From CAZJCK01 sp964544635 (GTDB taxonomy: Bacteria; Zixibacteria; MSB-5A5; GN15; FEB-12), in NCBI GenBank assembly GCA_964544635.1, contig CAZJCK010000003.1:1-64000 (forward strand): a stretch of 64,000 bases of DNA. Direction: 5' to 3'. Shown here one piece after another: positions 1-8,078 of this stretch. The position numbers and the translations under genes are program-made. The notes under the pieces were generated by a model. That model saw only the letters and a program-made list of their open reading frames with translations, was not told the DNA's origin and searched no databases. The stretch's first letter is position 1; each line of letters opens with the position of its first letter.

Positions 1-1248
1 GATGAGTCGGGCCGGTCTTTTGATGATTTGTTTCATATATCGAACATGGGTTACGGCGCCGCGCGCCACCTCGGTGACAGTCGAGCGCAACATAAAGGAA
101 ACGGCCAGCAGCAACAAGATTAAACCGGCCGGACCGAACTGGCGGTAAACGAAGCCGGCGGCAAGCCAGAACAGAAAGCCGAGTAAGAGGGTAGAGTAGA
201 GAACGGCGAAGAAGGCGTACCAGATGAAGATACGCCGCCGGCGCCGGCTGACCTCGATGCGCTCGATCGGCCAGCCGAGTACGAGTCGCTGAAAGAGGTT
301 CTTTATGTAGCCGAACGCTTTGGCCCGCAAAGAGGGGATGTCAAGCCAGTCGGACAGGATGTAGTAACCGTCGAGCTTGATCAGCGGATTGAAGTTCAGC
401 AGCAGCATGATGGCGCTGACGATGGTCATAAGGCGGGCGACATCGCTGACGAAACTGCCGGGAACCGTCACGCGCCAGACCAGAAGAGCGACGGCCGTGA
501 GCAAGAATTGAAAGTAGGGGCCGGCGAGGGTGACGGCGAGACGGTGGCGTTTCTTTTCGAACAGCCAGGCATCGGACAGGTCGCAGTAGAATGCGGGCTG
601 GAAGTAGATCAAAAGAAAGCCGATCTCGCGTACCTCTCCCCCGTAGTAGCGGCACATGACGGCGTGGGCGAATTCGTGGAGTGACACGAGGATGAACAGC
701 GCGACGATAATCGCCAGCACAGAGCCGAGGTGGAAAATATCCCACACACCGTACCAGAACTGGGCACGGTTGTCGAGGTAAACGTAGAGGCCCGCCAGCA
801 GGATCAGGAAATGCAGGGCGAAGATGTAAGGATTGTGAAGGGGACGGTACCAGTTCGTGAGCCATTCGAGAAAGCGACCCGGCTTGAACCCCTTGAGCTT
901 GATGAACAGCAGACTGGAGAGTTTCGAACCGCTCGTGGACGCCTTGGTGCCGAGCCTCGAGGTTTCCATCTCGGCGCGCGTGTTCTCCAGAAAGAACTGC
1001 TGTTCGAGGACCTGCACGAACTGGGCGACGTTCTCCGCTGAGATGTTCAGGTTGAACTTCTCCCGGAATCGCGTGGCGATGGTTTCGTAGCCGGTGTCAC
1101 CGTCGAGTTGTCGAACCAGCCACCACTCCGGTTCGCGAAGGCGGAAGTACCGTCCGGTAATCGGGTCCTTGACGTTGTAGACGGTCTGTCCGTCGACCGC
1201 GGCGGGCGCGGCGACGAGGTCGGTGCGCAGCTTGGCATATTCAGGCAT
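1..1248 (-). CDS. M50-family membrane metalloprotease with PqqD-like N-terminus (3' end outside window)
   Basis: An open frame runs from ATG at 1248 to the window edge, giving 416 codons with no stop, so the C-terminus is missing. Residues about 1-90 are soluble and resemble the winged-helix PqqD-type domain that precedes M50 domains in several peptide-processing or export proteins. Hydrophobic segments follow. The zinc motif HEFAH lies in the segment SLHEFAHAVMCRYYGGE, and the second M50 motif is NPLIKLDGYY, whose Asp is the usual third zinc ligand. Together they support an intramembrane or membrane-embedded zinc protease. Similar proteins sit beside HlyD-type exporters in bacteriocin or RiPP clusters, but the neighbouring gene lies outside the window, so the substrate is unknown. 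The frame agrees with the expected topology throughout. Confidence 0.82.
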   Translation of the reverse strand, partial: MPEYAKLRTDLVAAPAAVDGQTVYNVKDPITGRYFRLREPEWWLVRQLDGDTGYETIATRFREKFNLNISAENVAQFVQVLEQQFFLENTRAEMETSRLGTKASTSGSKLSSLLFIKLKGFKPGRFLEWLTNWYRPLHNPYIFALHFLILLAGLYVYLDNRAQFWYGVWDIFHLGSVLAIIVALFILVSLHEFAHAVMCRYYGGEVREIGFLLIYFQPAFYCDLSDAWLFEKKRHRLAVTLAGPYFQFLLTAVALLVWRVTVPGSFVSDVARLMTIVSAIMLLLNFNPLIKLDGYYILSDWLDIPSLRAKAFGYIKNLFQRLVLGWPIERIEVSRRRRRIFIWYAFFAVLYSTLLLGFLFWLAAGFVYRQFGPAGLILLLLAVSFMLRSTVTEVARGAVTHVRYMKQIIKRPARLI

Positions 1249-1303
1249 GGCTTAAAAGTAGGCCCGGGACGGCCGTCGGTTCAAACAGAATTTTGACATG
1301 CCG

Positions 1304-3061
1304 TCAGCGCCTGAGGGTGTCGATGAGCTGCTTGTTGTAATAGTCGGTCAGCTCTTCTTTGCGGATGACGCCGAGGACACGGTGACCGTCGACATGATCC
1401 ACGACCGGCATAAGCCGCAGATCCTTGACGTTGAACAGCTCATTGGCGTGCTCGAGGCTGTCGTCGGGACGCACGACCGAGGTGGTGGGGCGGACGACAT
1501 CCTGGGCGATGACGAGATAGTCAAGGGAGTGATGACTCAAGAGCGAGCGGATATCCTGGAAGGTCAGCACACCGAGCAGTTTGCCGGTGGGGCTGACGAC
1601 AATGAAGTAGGACTCGGTGGAATGCTCGATGGTGTCGAAAATTTTCAGGAGGGGAGTGGAAGCGTCGATGATACTGAATTCGGTATCCATGATCTCGGAT
1701 ACCTTGTGGGAGCGGAGAACATTGATGTCCTTGCCGCCGCGCAGATCAATGCCTCGACGGGCGAGTTTGACGGTGTAAATGGAGTGGCTGAAAAGGCGCC
1801 GGGCGACGAGGGCGGAGAAGACGACTGTGACCATCAGGGGTAAAATGATGCGGTAGTCGGAAGTCATTTCGAAGATGATCAACAGCGCCGTGATCGGGGC
1901 ATGGGTGGTTGCCGCGACCATACCGGCCATGCCGACGACAGCATAGGCGCCCGGAGTGGCGGTCACGCTCGGGAAGATGTAGTTGACGATAGAGCCAAAG
2001 GCGCCGCCGGCGACCGCGCCCATAAACAGCGACGGGGCGAAGATACCGCCGGAGGAGCCGGAGCCGAGGGTAAGCGAGGTGGCAATCATTTTCATGAAGA
2101 TCAGCACAATCAAGAGGCCGATCCACATGTCGCCGTAGAGCGTCAGGCGGATTGTTTCGTAACCGTCGGCGAGCACCTGCGGAAAGAAGATTGCGATCAC
2201 GCCCAACAGGAGGCCGCCCAGCGCCGGTTTGGTCCAGCCCGGAATGGTGAGCCGGTCGAAGAAGTCTTCGAAATAGACGAGGACCCGGGTGAAGGTAACG
2301 CCGGTCCCCCCGAGCATGGCGCCCATCATCATGTAGAGCGGGATTTCCCAGGCGGAGACGAGCGAATAGCTGGGAACGTCGAAGGCCGGGTGATTGCCCA
2401 GAAAGGTGCGGGTGACGACCGAGGCGACGACCGAGGAGAGGATGACCGGAGAGAAGGTGGTGATGGCAAAGTCGCCCAGGATGACCTCAAGCGAGAAGAT
2501 GACACCGGCGATGGGGGCGTTGAAGACCGACGAGATACCGGCGGCGGCGCCGCAGCCAACGAGGATCCGGACGCGGGAGGACGACATGCGAAAGATCTGG
2601 CCGACGGTGGAGCCGATGGCGGAGCCGATCTGGACGATCGGGCCCTCACGTCCGGCCGAGCCACCGGAGCCAATAGCAATGGCGGAGGCGATCGTTTTGG
2701 CGGCCGCGACGCGGGGCCGGATGATGCCGCCGAGCCGGGCAACCGAGTTCATCACTTCGGGGACACCGTGGCCCCTCGCCTCGCTGGCGTACTTGTAGAC
2801 GATCGGTCCGACCAAAAGGCCGCCGAGCATCGGGATAATGGGTAACCAGTACTTGAAGGCGAACTCTTCAGAGCCGATGCGTTCGGTGAGAATCTGGTCG
2901 GTAAGCCCGAAGAAGAAATCGTTGAAGAACTCGATCAGCAGGATAAACCCGATGGCTCCCAACGAGGTAGCAATACCGACCACGATCGACATGAGGATCA
3001 GGACATTGGTGCCGGACAGGCGCAGCAGTTTGGGCAGCTTCTCGAGTTTCGGGAAATGCAT
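1304..3061 (-). CDS. CLC-family chloride channel/transporter with C-terminal CBS pair
   Basis: This 585-residue inner-membrane protein has the selectivity-filter motifs of the CLC family in order: GHGVP (about 97-101), GREGP (137-141, with the gating glutamate E139) and GGIFAP (about residue 345). The last 130 residues form two CBS domains, which usually bind adenine nucleotides and control gating. At the position equivalent to the proton glutamate E203 of E. coli ClC-ec1, the segment FNAPIAGVIFSLEV places Val after Glu192, as in CLC channels (FSIEV). This suggests anion flow uncoupled from protons, but that is inference. The gene stands alone on the minus strand between the M50 gene and a divergent oxidoreductase. 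The start at 3061 gives a short cytosolic N-terminus normal for the family. Confidence 0.93.
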   Translation of the reverse strand: MHFPKLEKLPKLLRLSGTNVLILMSIVVGIATSLGAIGFILLIEFFNDFFFGLTDQILTERIGSEEFAFKYWLPIIPMLGGLLVGPIVYKYASEARGHGVPEVMNSVARLGGIIRPRVAAAKTIASAIAIGSGGSAGREGPIVQIGSAIGSTVGQIFRMSSSRVRILVGCGAAAGISSVFNAPIAGVIFSLEVILGDFAITTFSPVILSSVVASVVTRTFLGNHPAFDVPSYSLVSAWEIPLYMMMGAMLGGTGVTFTRVLVYFEDFFDRLTIPGWTKPALGGLLLGVIAIFFPQVLADGYETIRLTLYGDMWIGLLIVLIFMKMIATSLTLGSGSSGGIFAPSLFMGAVAGGAFGSIVNYIFPSVTATPGAYAVVGMAGMVAATTHAPITALLIIFEMTSDYRIILPLMVTVVFSALVARRLFSHSIYTVKLARRGIDLRGGKDINVLRSHKVSEIMDTEFSIIDASTPLLKIFDTIEHSTESYFIVVSPTGKLLGVLTFQDIRSLLSHHSLDYLVIAQDVVRPTTSVVRPDDSLEHANELFNVKDLRLMPVVDHVDGHRVLGVIRKEELTDYYNKQLIDTLRR

Positions 3062-3152
3062 GCGGGCAATCTATTGACGCAGGTATGGCGGAACAAGGCT
3101 TTTATGTCGGCTCTCAGGATGCCGCTGAGGCCGGCTAAACCGGCGATTGGTC

Positions 3153-3181
3153 TTGACTTACGACGGCTTGGTCGGTTTATT
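3153..3181 (+). promoter_or_regulatory. Predicted sigma70-type promoter of the FAD oxidoreductase gene
   Basis: TTGACT at 3153-3158 and TTTATT at 3176-3181 are separated by 17 bp. Transcription would start near 3188, inside the dyad that begins at 3181, so a protein bound there should block initiation. Confidence 0.5.
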
Positions 3182-3198
3182 AGTGAACAGTTTCACTA
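3181..3198. promoter_or_regulatory. Rex-like operator dyad upstream of FAD oxidoreductase
   Basis: The dyad TAGTGAA-CAGT-TTCACTA is perfectly symmetric, and one further base pair on each side (3180, 3199) is also symmetric. It matches the Rex box TTGTGAA-N4-TTCACAA at 12 of 14 fixed positions. It overlaps the end of the predicted -10 element and the start site, 35 bp before the ATG. A CRP/FNR-type factor (GTGA-N6-TCAC) is the alternative reading. Confidence 0.5.
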
Positions 3199-3232
3199 AG
3201 ACCTTTGACTCTTGGACCGAGGGATAGACAGG

Positions 3233-4381
3233 ATGAAAACGAGCGCGGATGTTGTAGTTGTCGGAGGTGGGATCATTGGAATGGCGGTTGCCTTTTACCT
3301 CGCCAAAGCGAAATATGGTGACATCGTCGTGGTCGAAAAGGACGCTGTCTTAGGGGCCGGCGCCACCTCGAAAGCCGCCGGCGGGATCCGTGCCCAGTTC
3401 AACACCAAGGTCAATATCCAGATGTCGATGCTCTCCGAAGACCTGTTTGAACGCTTCAAGGATGATACCGGCTATGATGCCCTGTTTGACCAGGTCGGAT
3501 ACATGTTCCTCGTATCGGAAGAGAAAGATTCTGAGGTCTACAAGAAGGCGTGGGAGTTGCAGAAGTCGCTCGGCCTGCCGGTGGAGATGCTGAAGGCTGA
3601 CGAGGTGAGTCAGTATGCACCACATGTACGGACTGACGACATCATCTTTGCCACCTTTTGTAAGAAGGACGGCCTGGGTGATCCGCATGAATTCCTGTCC
3701 GGCTATGACCATGCCTGCCGTGAGATGGGCGTGACAATTATCACCGAGGCGGAAGTGACCAAAATCGTCATCGAAAAAAGTCAGGTGCAGTCGGTGAAGA
3801 CCACACAGGGAACGATCAGCGCGCCCCAGGTGATTAACTGTGCCGGACCCTGGGCGAAAAAAGTCGCTGCGATGGCAGGAAGCAAAATACCGGTAGAACC
3901 GTACCGTCGGCAGATCGTCACGACCGGCGAATTGTCGTTTGTCGAGCCGTTCTTCCCGATGGTGGTGGATGTAGCCTCGGGGCTGTACTGCCACAAGGAG
4001 TCGAAAGGGATGCTTCTGGGTTGGGCGGACAAGAGCGTGCAACCGTCGTTTGATGTCTCGATCGATCCGGAGTACACCGACGGCATCCTGGAGCGGGCGC
4101 TGGACCGTATACCGCAGTTGGAAGAGGCGGAGATTGCCAACCAGTGGGCGGGGTTGTATGAGACGACCCCGGACCACCGCGAGGTGATCGGTCCCGACAG
4201 TGAGGTCACCGGTCTGTTCCATGTCGTTGGTTTTTCAGGGCATGGTTTTATGCATGCACCGGCGGCCGGGTTGGTGACATCGGAGGTGCTGCAAGGCAAG
4301 GAACCGTCGGTGGACATTTCCGACTTGTCGCCTGAGCGGTTTGTGAAGGGCGAGTTGGTTACCGAAACAAATGTCATTTGA
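3233..4381 (+). CDS. FAD-dependent oxidoreductase, DAO/SoxB-like family
   Basis: A 382-residue flavoprotein with an N-terminal Rossmann FAD site, VVVVGGGIIGMAVAFYLAK, a following acidic residue (VVEKD), and a GATSKAAGGIRAQF segment typical of the D-amino-acid oxidase superfamily. The C-terminal FAD motif GLFHVVGFSGHGFMHAPAAG is present. The overall pattern is closest to sarcosine oxidase beta, glycine/proline dehydrogenase and DadA-type enzymes that oxidise secondary or D-amino acids. The exact substrate cannot be told. A longer frame begins with TTG at 3212, but ATG 3233 has a GAGGGA ribosome site 8 bases upstream and starts just before the Rossmann strand. No signal peptide is visible. The gene is monocistronic, with a dyad operator over its promoter, which suggests redox or energy-state control. 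Confidence 0.85.
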   Translation: MKTSADVVVVGGGIIGMAVAFYLAKAKYGDIVVVEKDAVLGAGATSKAAGGIRAQFNTKVNIQMSMLSEDLFERFKDDTGYDALFDQVGYMFLVSEEKDSEVYKKAWELQKSLGLPVEMLKADEVSQYAPHVRTDDIIFATFCKKDGLGDPHEFLSGYDHACREMGVTIITEAEVTKIVIEKSQVQSVKTTQGTISAPQVINCAGPWAKKVAAMAGSKIPVEPYRRQIVTTGELSFVEPFFPMVVDVASGLYCHKESKGMLLGWADKSVQPSFDVSIDPEYTDGILERALDRIPQLEEAEIANQWAGLYETTPDHREVIGPDSEVTGLFHVVGFSGHGFMHAPAAGLVTSEVLQGKEPSVDISDLSPERFVKGELVTETNVI

Positions 4382-4385
4382 TTGC

Positions 4386-4408
4386 GCAGGTCGGGTTCCT
4401 GATTCACG
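4386..4408. repeat. Diverged copy of the intergenic CAGGTTCCTTGTGA repeat
   Basis: GCAGGTCGGGTTCCT-GATTCACG matches the better copy at 42029-42056 apart from one substitution and a short deletion. It sits 4 bases after the oxidoreductase stop codon, like other copies that abut gene ends. Confidence 0.5.
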
Positions 4409-4504
4409 CCGAACGCGTGATAGAGACGCCCGACAAGATTCGAGGATGTGCTGCAGCCACGAACGGCCGGGGCGACCTGCAGCCGCAGTTGGGTAGCGTA
4501 CCGC

Positions 4505-4559
4505 TTGCGGTGCCTGTGCTGTGCGAGTAGTATAAAGATTTCAGGACCACCGGGGTCCT
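4505..4559 (+). promoter_or_regulatory. Possible promoter and leader hairpin of the exported helical protein gene
   Basis: TTGCGG (4505-4510) and TAGTAT (4528-4533) are 17 bp apart. A 6-bp hairpin, AGGACC-N5-GGTCCT (4543-4559), would lie in the untranslated leader. Both elements are moderate matches only. Confidence 0.35.
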
Positions 4560-4610
4560 CACCGGCACAAGACTCAGAGCAAATTCTAATAAACGTATTT
4601 GGGAGGAAGT

Positions 4611-5339
4611 ATGAAGGTAGTAGTTACATTTCTTGCGATCATGGCGCTGGCCGCCGGCGCGCTTGCGGTCGGCGGCGAGCACACTTGCCCGGCTGACCGG
4701 GCAAAACAGGCGGGGCATGATGTGTTTGGCGAATTCCATCATGTGATGGCACAGGCATGGCACCAGGCCTGGCCGTCCAAGGATTATGACGCGTTGATCG
4801 CGGCCGGTCCGGTGTTCAAAGAGAAGTTTGCCGGTATTGCTGCGCTGGAGCCGGAGTTTAAGACTGAGGCCCGGATGGTACGGTTCGAAGAAAACCGCAA
4901 GCAGTTCGCGGAACTGGTTGATGCTTATGCGACGGCAGCCGAAGCCAAAGACAACGTGACGGTCTACAAGCTGATGCCGGATTTGCACGATGCCTTTGAG
5001 ATGACCGCCTCTGCCCTCTTACCTATCAGCTATCCGGAAGTGGACAACGTTGTCATTACGCTGAACCTGATTCGCGAGAATCATATGCCGCACGACAACA
5101 CCGAAGGTATCATCGGTTCGACCGAGACTCTGCATCGCAAGGTTGCGATGCTCAACGAAGAGACGATTCCGGAGGACCTGGCGTCGAAAAAGGACGAAAT
5201 CCTCGTGCAGTTCAAGGAGTGGAAAAAGTTGGCGGCGCACATGGAAGAGTGCTGCAAAGGTGAGCGCATGGAGCACTACGAGGAAGATGTCGCGAAACTT
5301 GCGGCCTCGATTGAAAAGTTCCTGGAGATGTACCTGTAG
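4611..5339 (+). CDS. Exported alpha-helical protein of unknown function
   Basis: A 242-residue protein with a clear signal peptide (MKVVVTFLAIMALAAGALA, cleavage near residue 19-20) and a mature part that looks almost wholly helical. The mature part appears to consist of two similar halves, each a His- and Glu-rich helical bundle, for example around FHHVMAQAWHQAW and later LHRKVAMLNEE. It recalls cytochrome c'/b562-like four-helix bundles, but no CXXCH haem site is present. A CC pair occurs near residue 215. The ORF can be extended to TTG 4599, but ATG 4611 follows the ribosome site GGGAGGA at good spacing. The gene is monocistronic and has its own terminator. A periplasmic metal- or ligand-binding bundle is possible; I do not recognise the family. 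Confidence 0.75.
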   Translation: MKVVVTFLAIMALAAGALAVGGEHTCPADRAKQAGHDVFGEFHHVMAQAWHQAWPSKDYDALIAAGPVFKEKFAGIAALEPEFKTEARMVRFEENRKQFAELVDAYATAAEAKDNVTVYKLMPDLHDAFEMTASALLPISYPEVDNVVITLNLIRENHMPHDNTEGIIGSTETLHRKVAMLNEETIPEDLASKKDEILVQFKEWKKLAAHMEECCKGERMEHYEEDVAKLAASIEKFLEMYL

Positions 5340-5362
5340 TCCGGGAAAGACGGAAAGTATGG

Positions 5363-5393
5363 AGGCGGTCTCGATATGGGGCCGCCTTTTTTG
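5363..5393 (+). terminator. Rho-independent terminator after the exported helical protein gene
   Basis: AGGCGG at 5363-5368 pairs with CCGCCT at 5382-5387, followed directly by a run of six T. It lies 24 bases past the stop codon. Confidence 0.8.
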
Positions 5394-5430
5394 TTCTCGT
5401 GAGTTGATCTCTTGATCGGAACCCGACCTG

Positions 5431-6198
5431 CTATTCGGCTTCTTCGTCGCGGCCGAGGTCGATCATGTTGGTGTCGCCGTTGTAGGCTACCGAGCGGGCA
5501 GAGGTGAGTTTCAGGAGGCGCTGGGTGACATCGCGGATCTTCATCGCCGACTGCTCCATGGTACGGAGCTTCTGCTTGAGATCGTCGTCGAGATCGGGAC
5601 GTTTCATCAGCAGTAGCTGGACGTTTCCGAGGATGGCAGTAAGCGGGTTGTTGACTTCGTGGTTGACTGTCACGGCGGTTTCGATGATGGCCGAGAGGCG
5701 GGCTTTGTCGATCTCCCTGGAGTCGGGCACGGCCGCTTTGCCCTCGCCGCGCGCGGCGTAGGTCAAAGACAAAAGAGCCGTGAGCGTTGACAGGAAGTCG
5801 TTCTCGGAGACGATCGACTGGGCGCCCTCCTGATAGCCGATGACGGCGCCGAAGCTGTCGGTGCCCATCTGCAGTGGCAAGGTGAAGGTGTGGTAGGCTG
5901 GTTCACCGCTGAAGGAAAGGAAAGCCGAGGCGAGGCGACGTTCGCGGCGCATCTTGTCAAACAGCTCGTTTTCGAGGTTGGCGAGGCGGTCGCGGGCGTG
6001 ATCGGAGTCGGCAAAACTGACCGAGAGGCGGGGGCTGCGATCGGCGTCCCACAGGAAAAGCGAGGCAGCCTGAAGGCCGACCAGCTGGCCGGTCATTTCA
6101 AGGGCGGCCTGGACGGCGGCGGTGACATCGGCCTGTGAGGCCGATTCCCGCGCCAGGCGGCTTAGGAGTTGAAGTCTGTCGTTCGGTGAGTTCGCCAT
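5431..6198 (-). CDS. GAF-HisKA protein lacking a histidine-kinase ATPase domain
   Basis: A 255-residue soluble protein. Residues about 10-150 fit a GAF sensor domain (for example LVGLQAASLFLWDADR). Residues about 165-235 fit a HisKA dimerisation helix pair with an intact H-box, TVNHEVNNPLTAILGN, whose phosphorylatable His is H180. The protein ends about 20 residues later in an acidic tail, so there is no HATPase_c domain (no N, G1 or G2 boxes). Normal hybrid kinases need about 150 more residues. The stop is followed by a convergent terminator rather than a second half of the gene, so this appears to be a natural short form. No response regulator is adjacent. It could be a phosphotransfer partner, or a dimeric sensor that recruits another kinase. 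Confidence 0.8.
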   Translation of the reverse strand: MANSPNDRLQLLSRLARESASQADVTAAVQAALEMTGQLVGLQAASLFLWDADRSPRLSVSFADSDHARDRLANLENELFDKMRRERRLASAFLSFSGEPAYHTFTLPLQMGTDSFGAVIGYQEGAQSIVSENDFLSTLTALLSLTYAARGEGKAAVPDSREIDKARLSAIIETAVTVNHEVNNPLTAILGNVQLLLMKRPDLDDDLKQKLRTMEQSAMKIRDVTQRLLKLTSARSVAYNGDTNMIDLGRDEEAE

Positions 6199-6428
6199 TG
6201 GTCATTCAATAAGTTTCTATCCGTCCCCTGTTTGAGCAAACCGAGTGCCTTCGATCCAACATCCGGCCGGGGGTGGTGCAGTAATTCGCGACAATGTCGG
6301 AAAATAGCGTAAAATCAAGGGTTTATCCAGTCTTATCAGCGCAAAAGCGTGCGCTGCTGAGCTGTTTTGTGGCCCGGAAGAAGTAAAAAATGCGATCTGG
6401 ATTGCACATTGCCGTACAAGATGAGCGG

Positions 6429-6457
6429 TTGACATGCAGACTCGGGCAGTATAGATT
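6429..6457 (+). promoter_or_regulatory. Predicted purF promoter
   Basis: TTGACA at 6429-6434 is followed by TAGATT at 6452-6457 (17-bp spacer) or by TATAGA at 6450-6455 (15 bp). The start codon is about 30 bases downstream. The remaining 6199-6428 stretch shows no gene and no clear purine-riboswitch core. Confidence 0.55.
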
Positions 6458-6489
6458 AGCGGTTTCCTCGACCTGAGGGGAAGGATGGG

Positions 6490-7908
6490 ATGATGCTGGA
6501 TTCGATGGTACACGATAAGTGTGGCGTGTTTGGTATTTACGGCCACAGCAAAGCGTCGGAATTGACCTATTTCGGCCTCTATTCCCTGCAGCACCGTGGC
6601 CAGGAATCGGCCGGCATCGCCACCTCGGACGGCGGCCAGATCAATTTCTACAAGGCGATGGGGCAGGTATCGGATGTCTTTTCCAGCCCGGAACGGCTGG
6701 GACGGTTGTCGGGTAATATCGCAATCGGCCATAACCGCTACAGTACAACCGGGGCATCGTCGCTGATCAATATTCAGCCGCTGTTGATGACCAACCGTCG
6801 CCGTACCCTGGCGATCGCCCACAACGGCAACCTGACCAATGCGGTGGATCTGCGCAAAAAGCTGGATGCTGCCGGGTCGATTTTCCAGACTACCTCGGAC
6901 ACCGAGATCATCCTCCACCTGATCGCCAAGTCGCGGCGAGGCAAGCGGATCGACCGGATCATCGACGCCCTCAAGACCGTACAGGGGGCGTACTCGCTGC
7001 TGTTGCTCACCGAGGATTCGATTATTGCAGCGCGAGACCCCTGGGGGTTCCGACCGCTGGCTCTCGGCAAGTTCCGCAAGTCGTGGGTGGTGGCGAGTGA
7101 AACCTGCGCCTTCGATATTATCGGCGCCAAGTATGTTCGGGACGTTCAGCCGGGGGAAGTGCTGGAGATCAACAAGGATGGTTTAAACGAGTACCATCCG
7201 ATGAAGCAGGGCAAACACCACTTCTGCATCTTTGAATACATCTACTTTGCGCGGCCGGATTCGAAGGTGTTCGGCGAGAACGTTGACAAGATCCGCCGGC
7301 GCCTGGGCCGAAAGCTGGCACAGGAGCACCCGGTGGATGCCGATATCGTGATCGGCATACCCGACTCCGCCAACACCGCCACGCTGGGGTTCTCGGAAGA
7401 GTCCGGGATCCGGTTTGAACTGGGGTTGATTCGGAATCATTACGTGGGGCGGACATTTATCGATCCGCAGCAGTCGATTCGGGATCTTGATGTCAAGGTG
7501 AAATTCAACCCGGTGTCGGGAGTGCTTAAGGGCCGCCGGGTGATCGTCGTCGACGATTCCATTGTTCGGGGGACGACGATGAAGAAGCTGGTTAAACTGA
7601 TCCGGGAGGCGGGCGCCAAGGAGATTCATTTGCGTATTTCCTCTCCCCCGATCATCTCTCCCTGTTTCTTTGGCATCGATATGCCGACCCGCAAGGAGCT
7701 GATCGGGCACCGCATGACGGTGCCGGAGATGGAGAAATACCTCGGCGTGGAGTCGCTCCGGTACCTCTCGCTCGAGGGAATGTTGTCGATGTCATCGCTG
7801 CCGGATGCCACCTTCTGTTCGAGTTGTTTTTCCGGCAAGTACCCGATGCCGGTGCCGGAGATCAACGGTAAGCACCGTTTCCACGAATCCCGCCCGGTAA
7901 CTGAATAG
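6490..7908 (+). CDS. purF: Amidophosphoribosyltransferase
   Basis: This 472-residue enzyme catalyses the first committed step of purine synthesis, PRPP plus glutamine to 5-phosphoribosylamine. After a 10-residue propeptide (MMLDSMVHDK) comes Cys11, the N-terminal nucleophile exposed by processing, in the context CGVFGIYGH. The glutaminase part contains LQHRGQESAGI and GHNRYSTTG. The phosphoribosyltransferase part has the PRPP loop VIVVDDSIVRGTT. Four cysteines match the B. subtilis-type [4Fe-4S] ligands: one in FCIFEYIYFARPDS, one in IISPCFFGID, and two in FCSSCFSGKYP. This is therefore the Fe-S form. The ribosome site AGGGGAAGGA precedes ATG 6490. The gene stands alone, without other pur genes nearby. 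Confidence 0.97.
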   Translation: MMLDSMVHDKCGVFGIYGHSKASELTYFGLYSLQHRGQESAGIATSDGGQINFYKAMGQVSDVFSSPERLGRLSGNIAIGHNRYSTTGASSLINIQPLLMTNRRRTLAIAHNGNLTNAVDLRKKLDAAGSIFQTTSDTEIILHLIAKSRRGKRIDRIIDALKTVQGAYSLLLLTEDSIIAARDPWGFRPLALGKFRKSWVVASETCAFDIIGAKYVRDVQPGEVLEINKDGLNEYHPMKQGKHHFCIFEYIYFARPDSKVFGENVDKIRRRLGRKLAQEHPVDADIVIGIPDSANTATLGFSEESGIRFELGLIRNHYVGRTFIDPQQSIRDLDVKVKFNPVSGVLKGRRVIVVDDSIVRGTTMKKLVKLIREAGAKEIHLRISSPPIISPCFFGIDMPTRKELIGHRMTVPEMEKYLGVESLRYLSLEGMLSMSSLPDATFCSSCFSGKYPMPVPEINGKHRFHESRPVTE

Positions 7909-7967
7909 TCGTCCTCCCGGTGATCGTCCGGAGCGTTCCTGCCGATAGTCTGAAAAGGCGTAAGTCG

Positions 7968-7995
7968 TTGACAAAATTGGCGATTAGGCTATATT
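7968..7995 (+). promoter_or_regulatory. Predicted promoter of the subtilase gene
   Basis: A consensus -35 TTGACA (7968-7973) and -10 TATATT (7990-7995) are separated by 16 bp, 83 bp before the start codon. Confidence 0.65.
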
Positions 7996-8078
7996 GACTG
8001 GTGATAAGAAGCATCTCAGACGATACGGTAACGTGATCCGGTTGTCCCCGCCTATTTCCGGATCGATCCGGAGGAAGC

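Noticed and set aside
6199..6428. Purine or PRPP riboswitch before purF
   Set aside because: No purine-aptamer loop-loop core or PRPP-type ykkC core could be recognised; a plain promoter explains the region.
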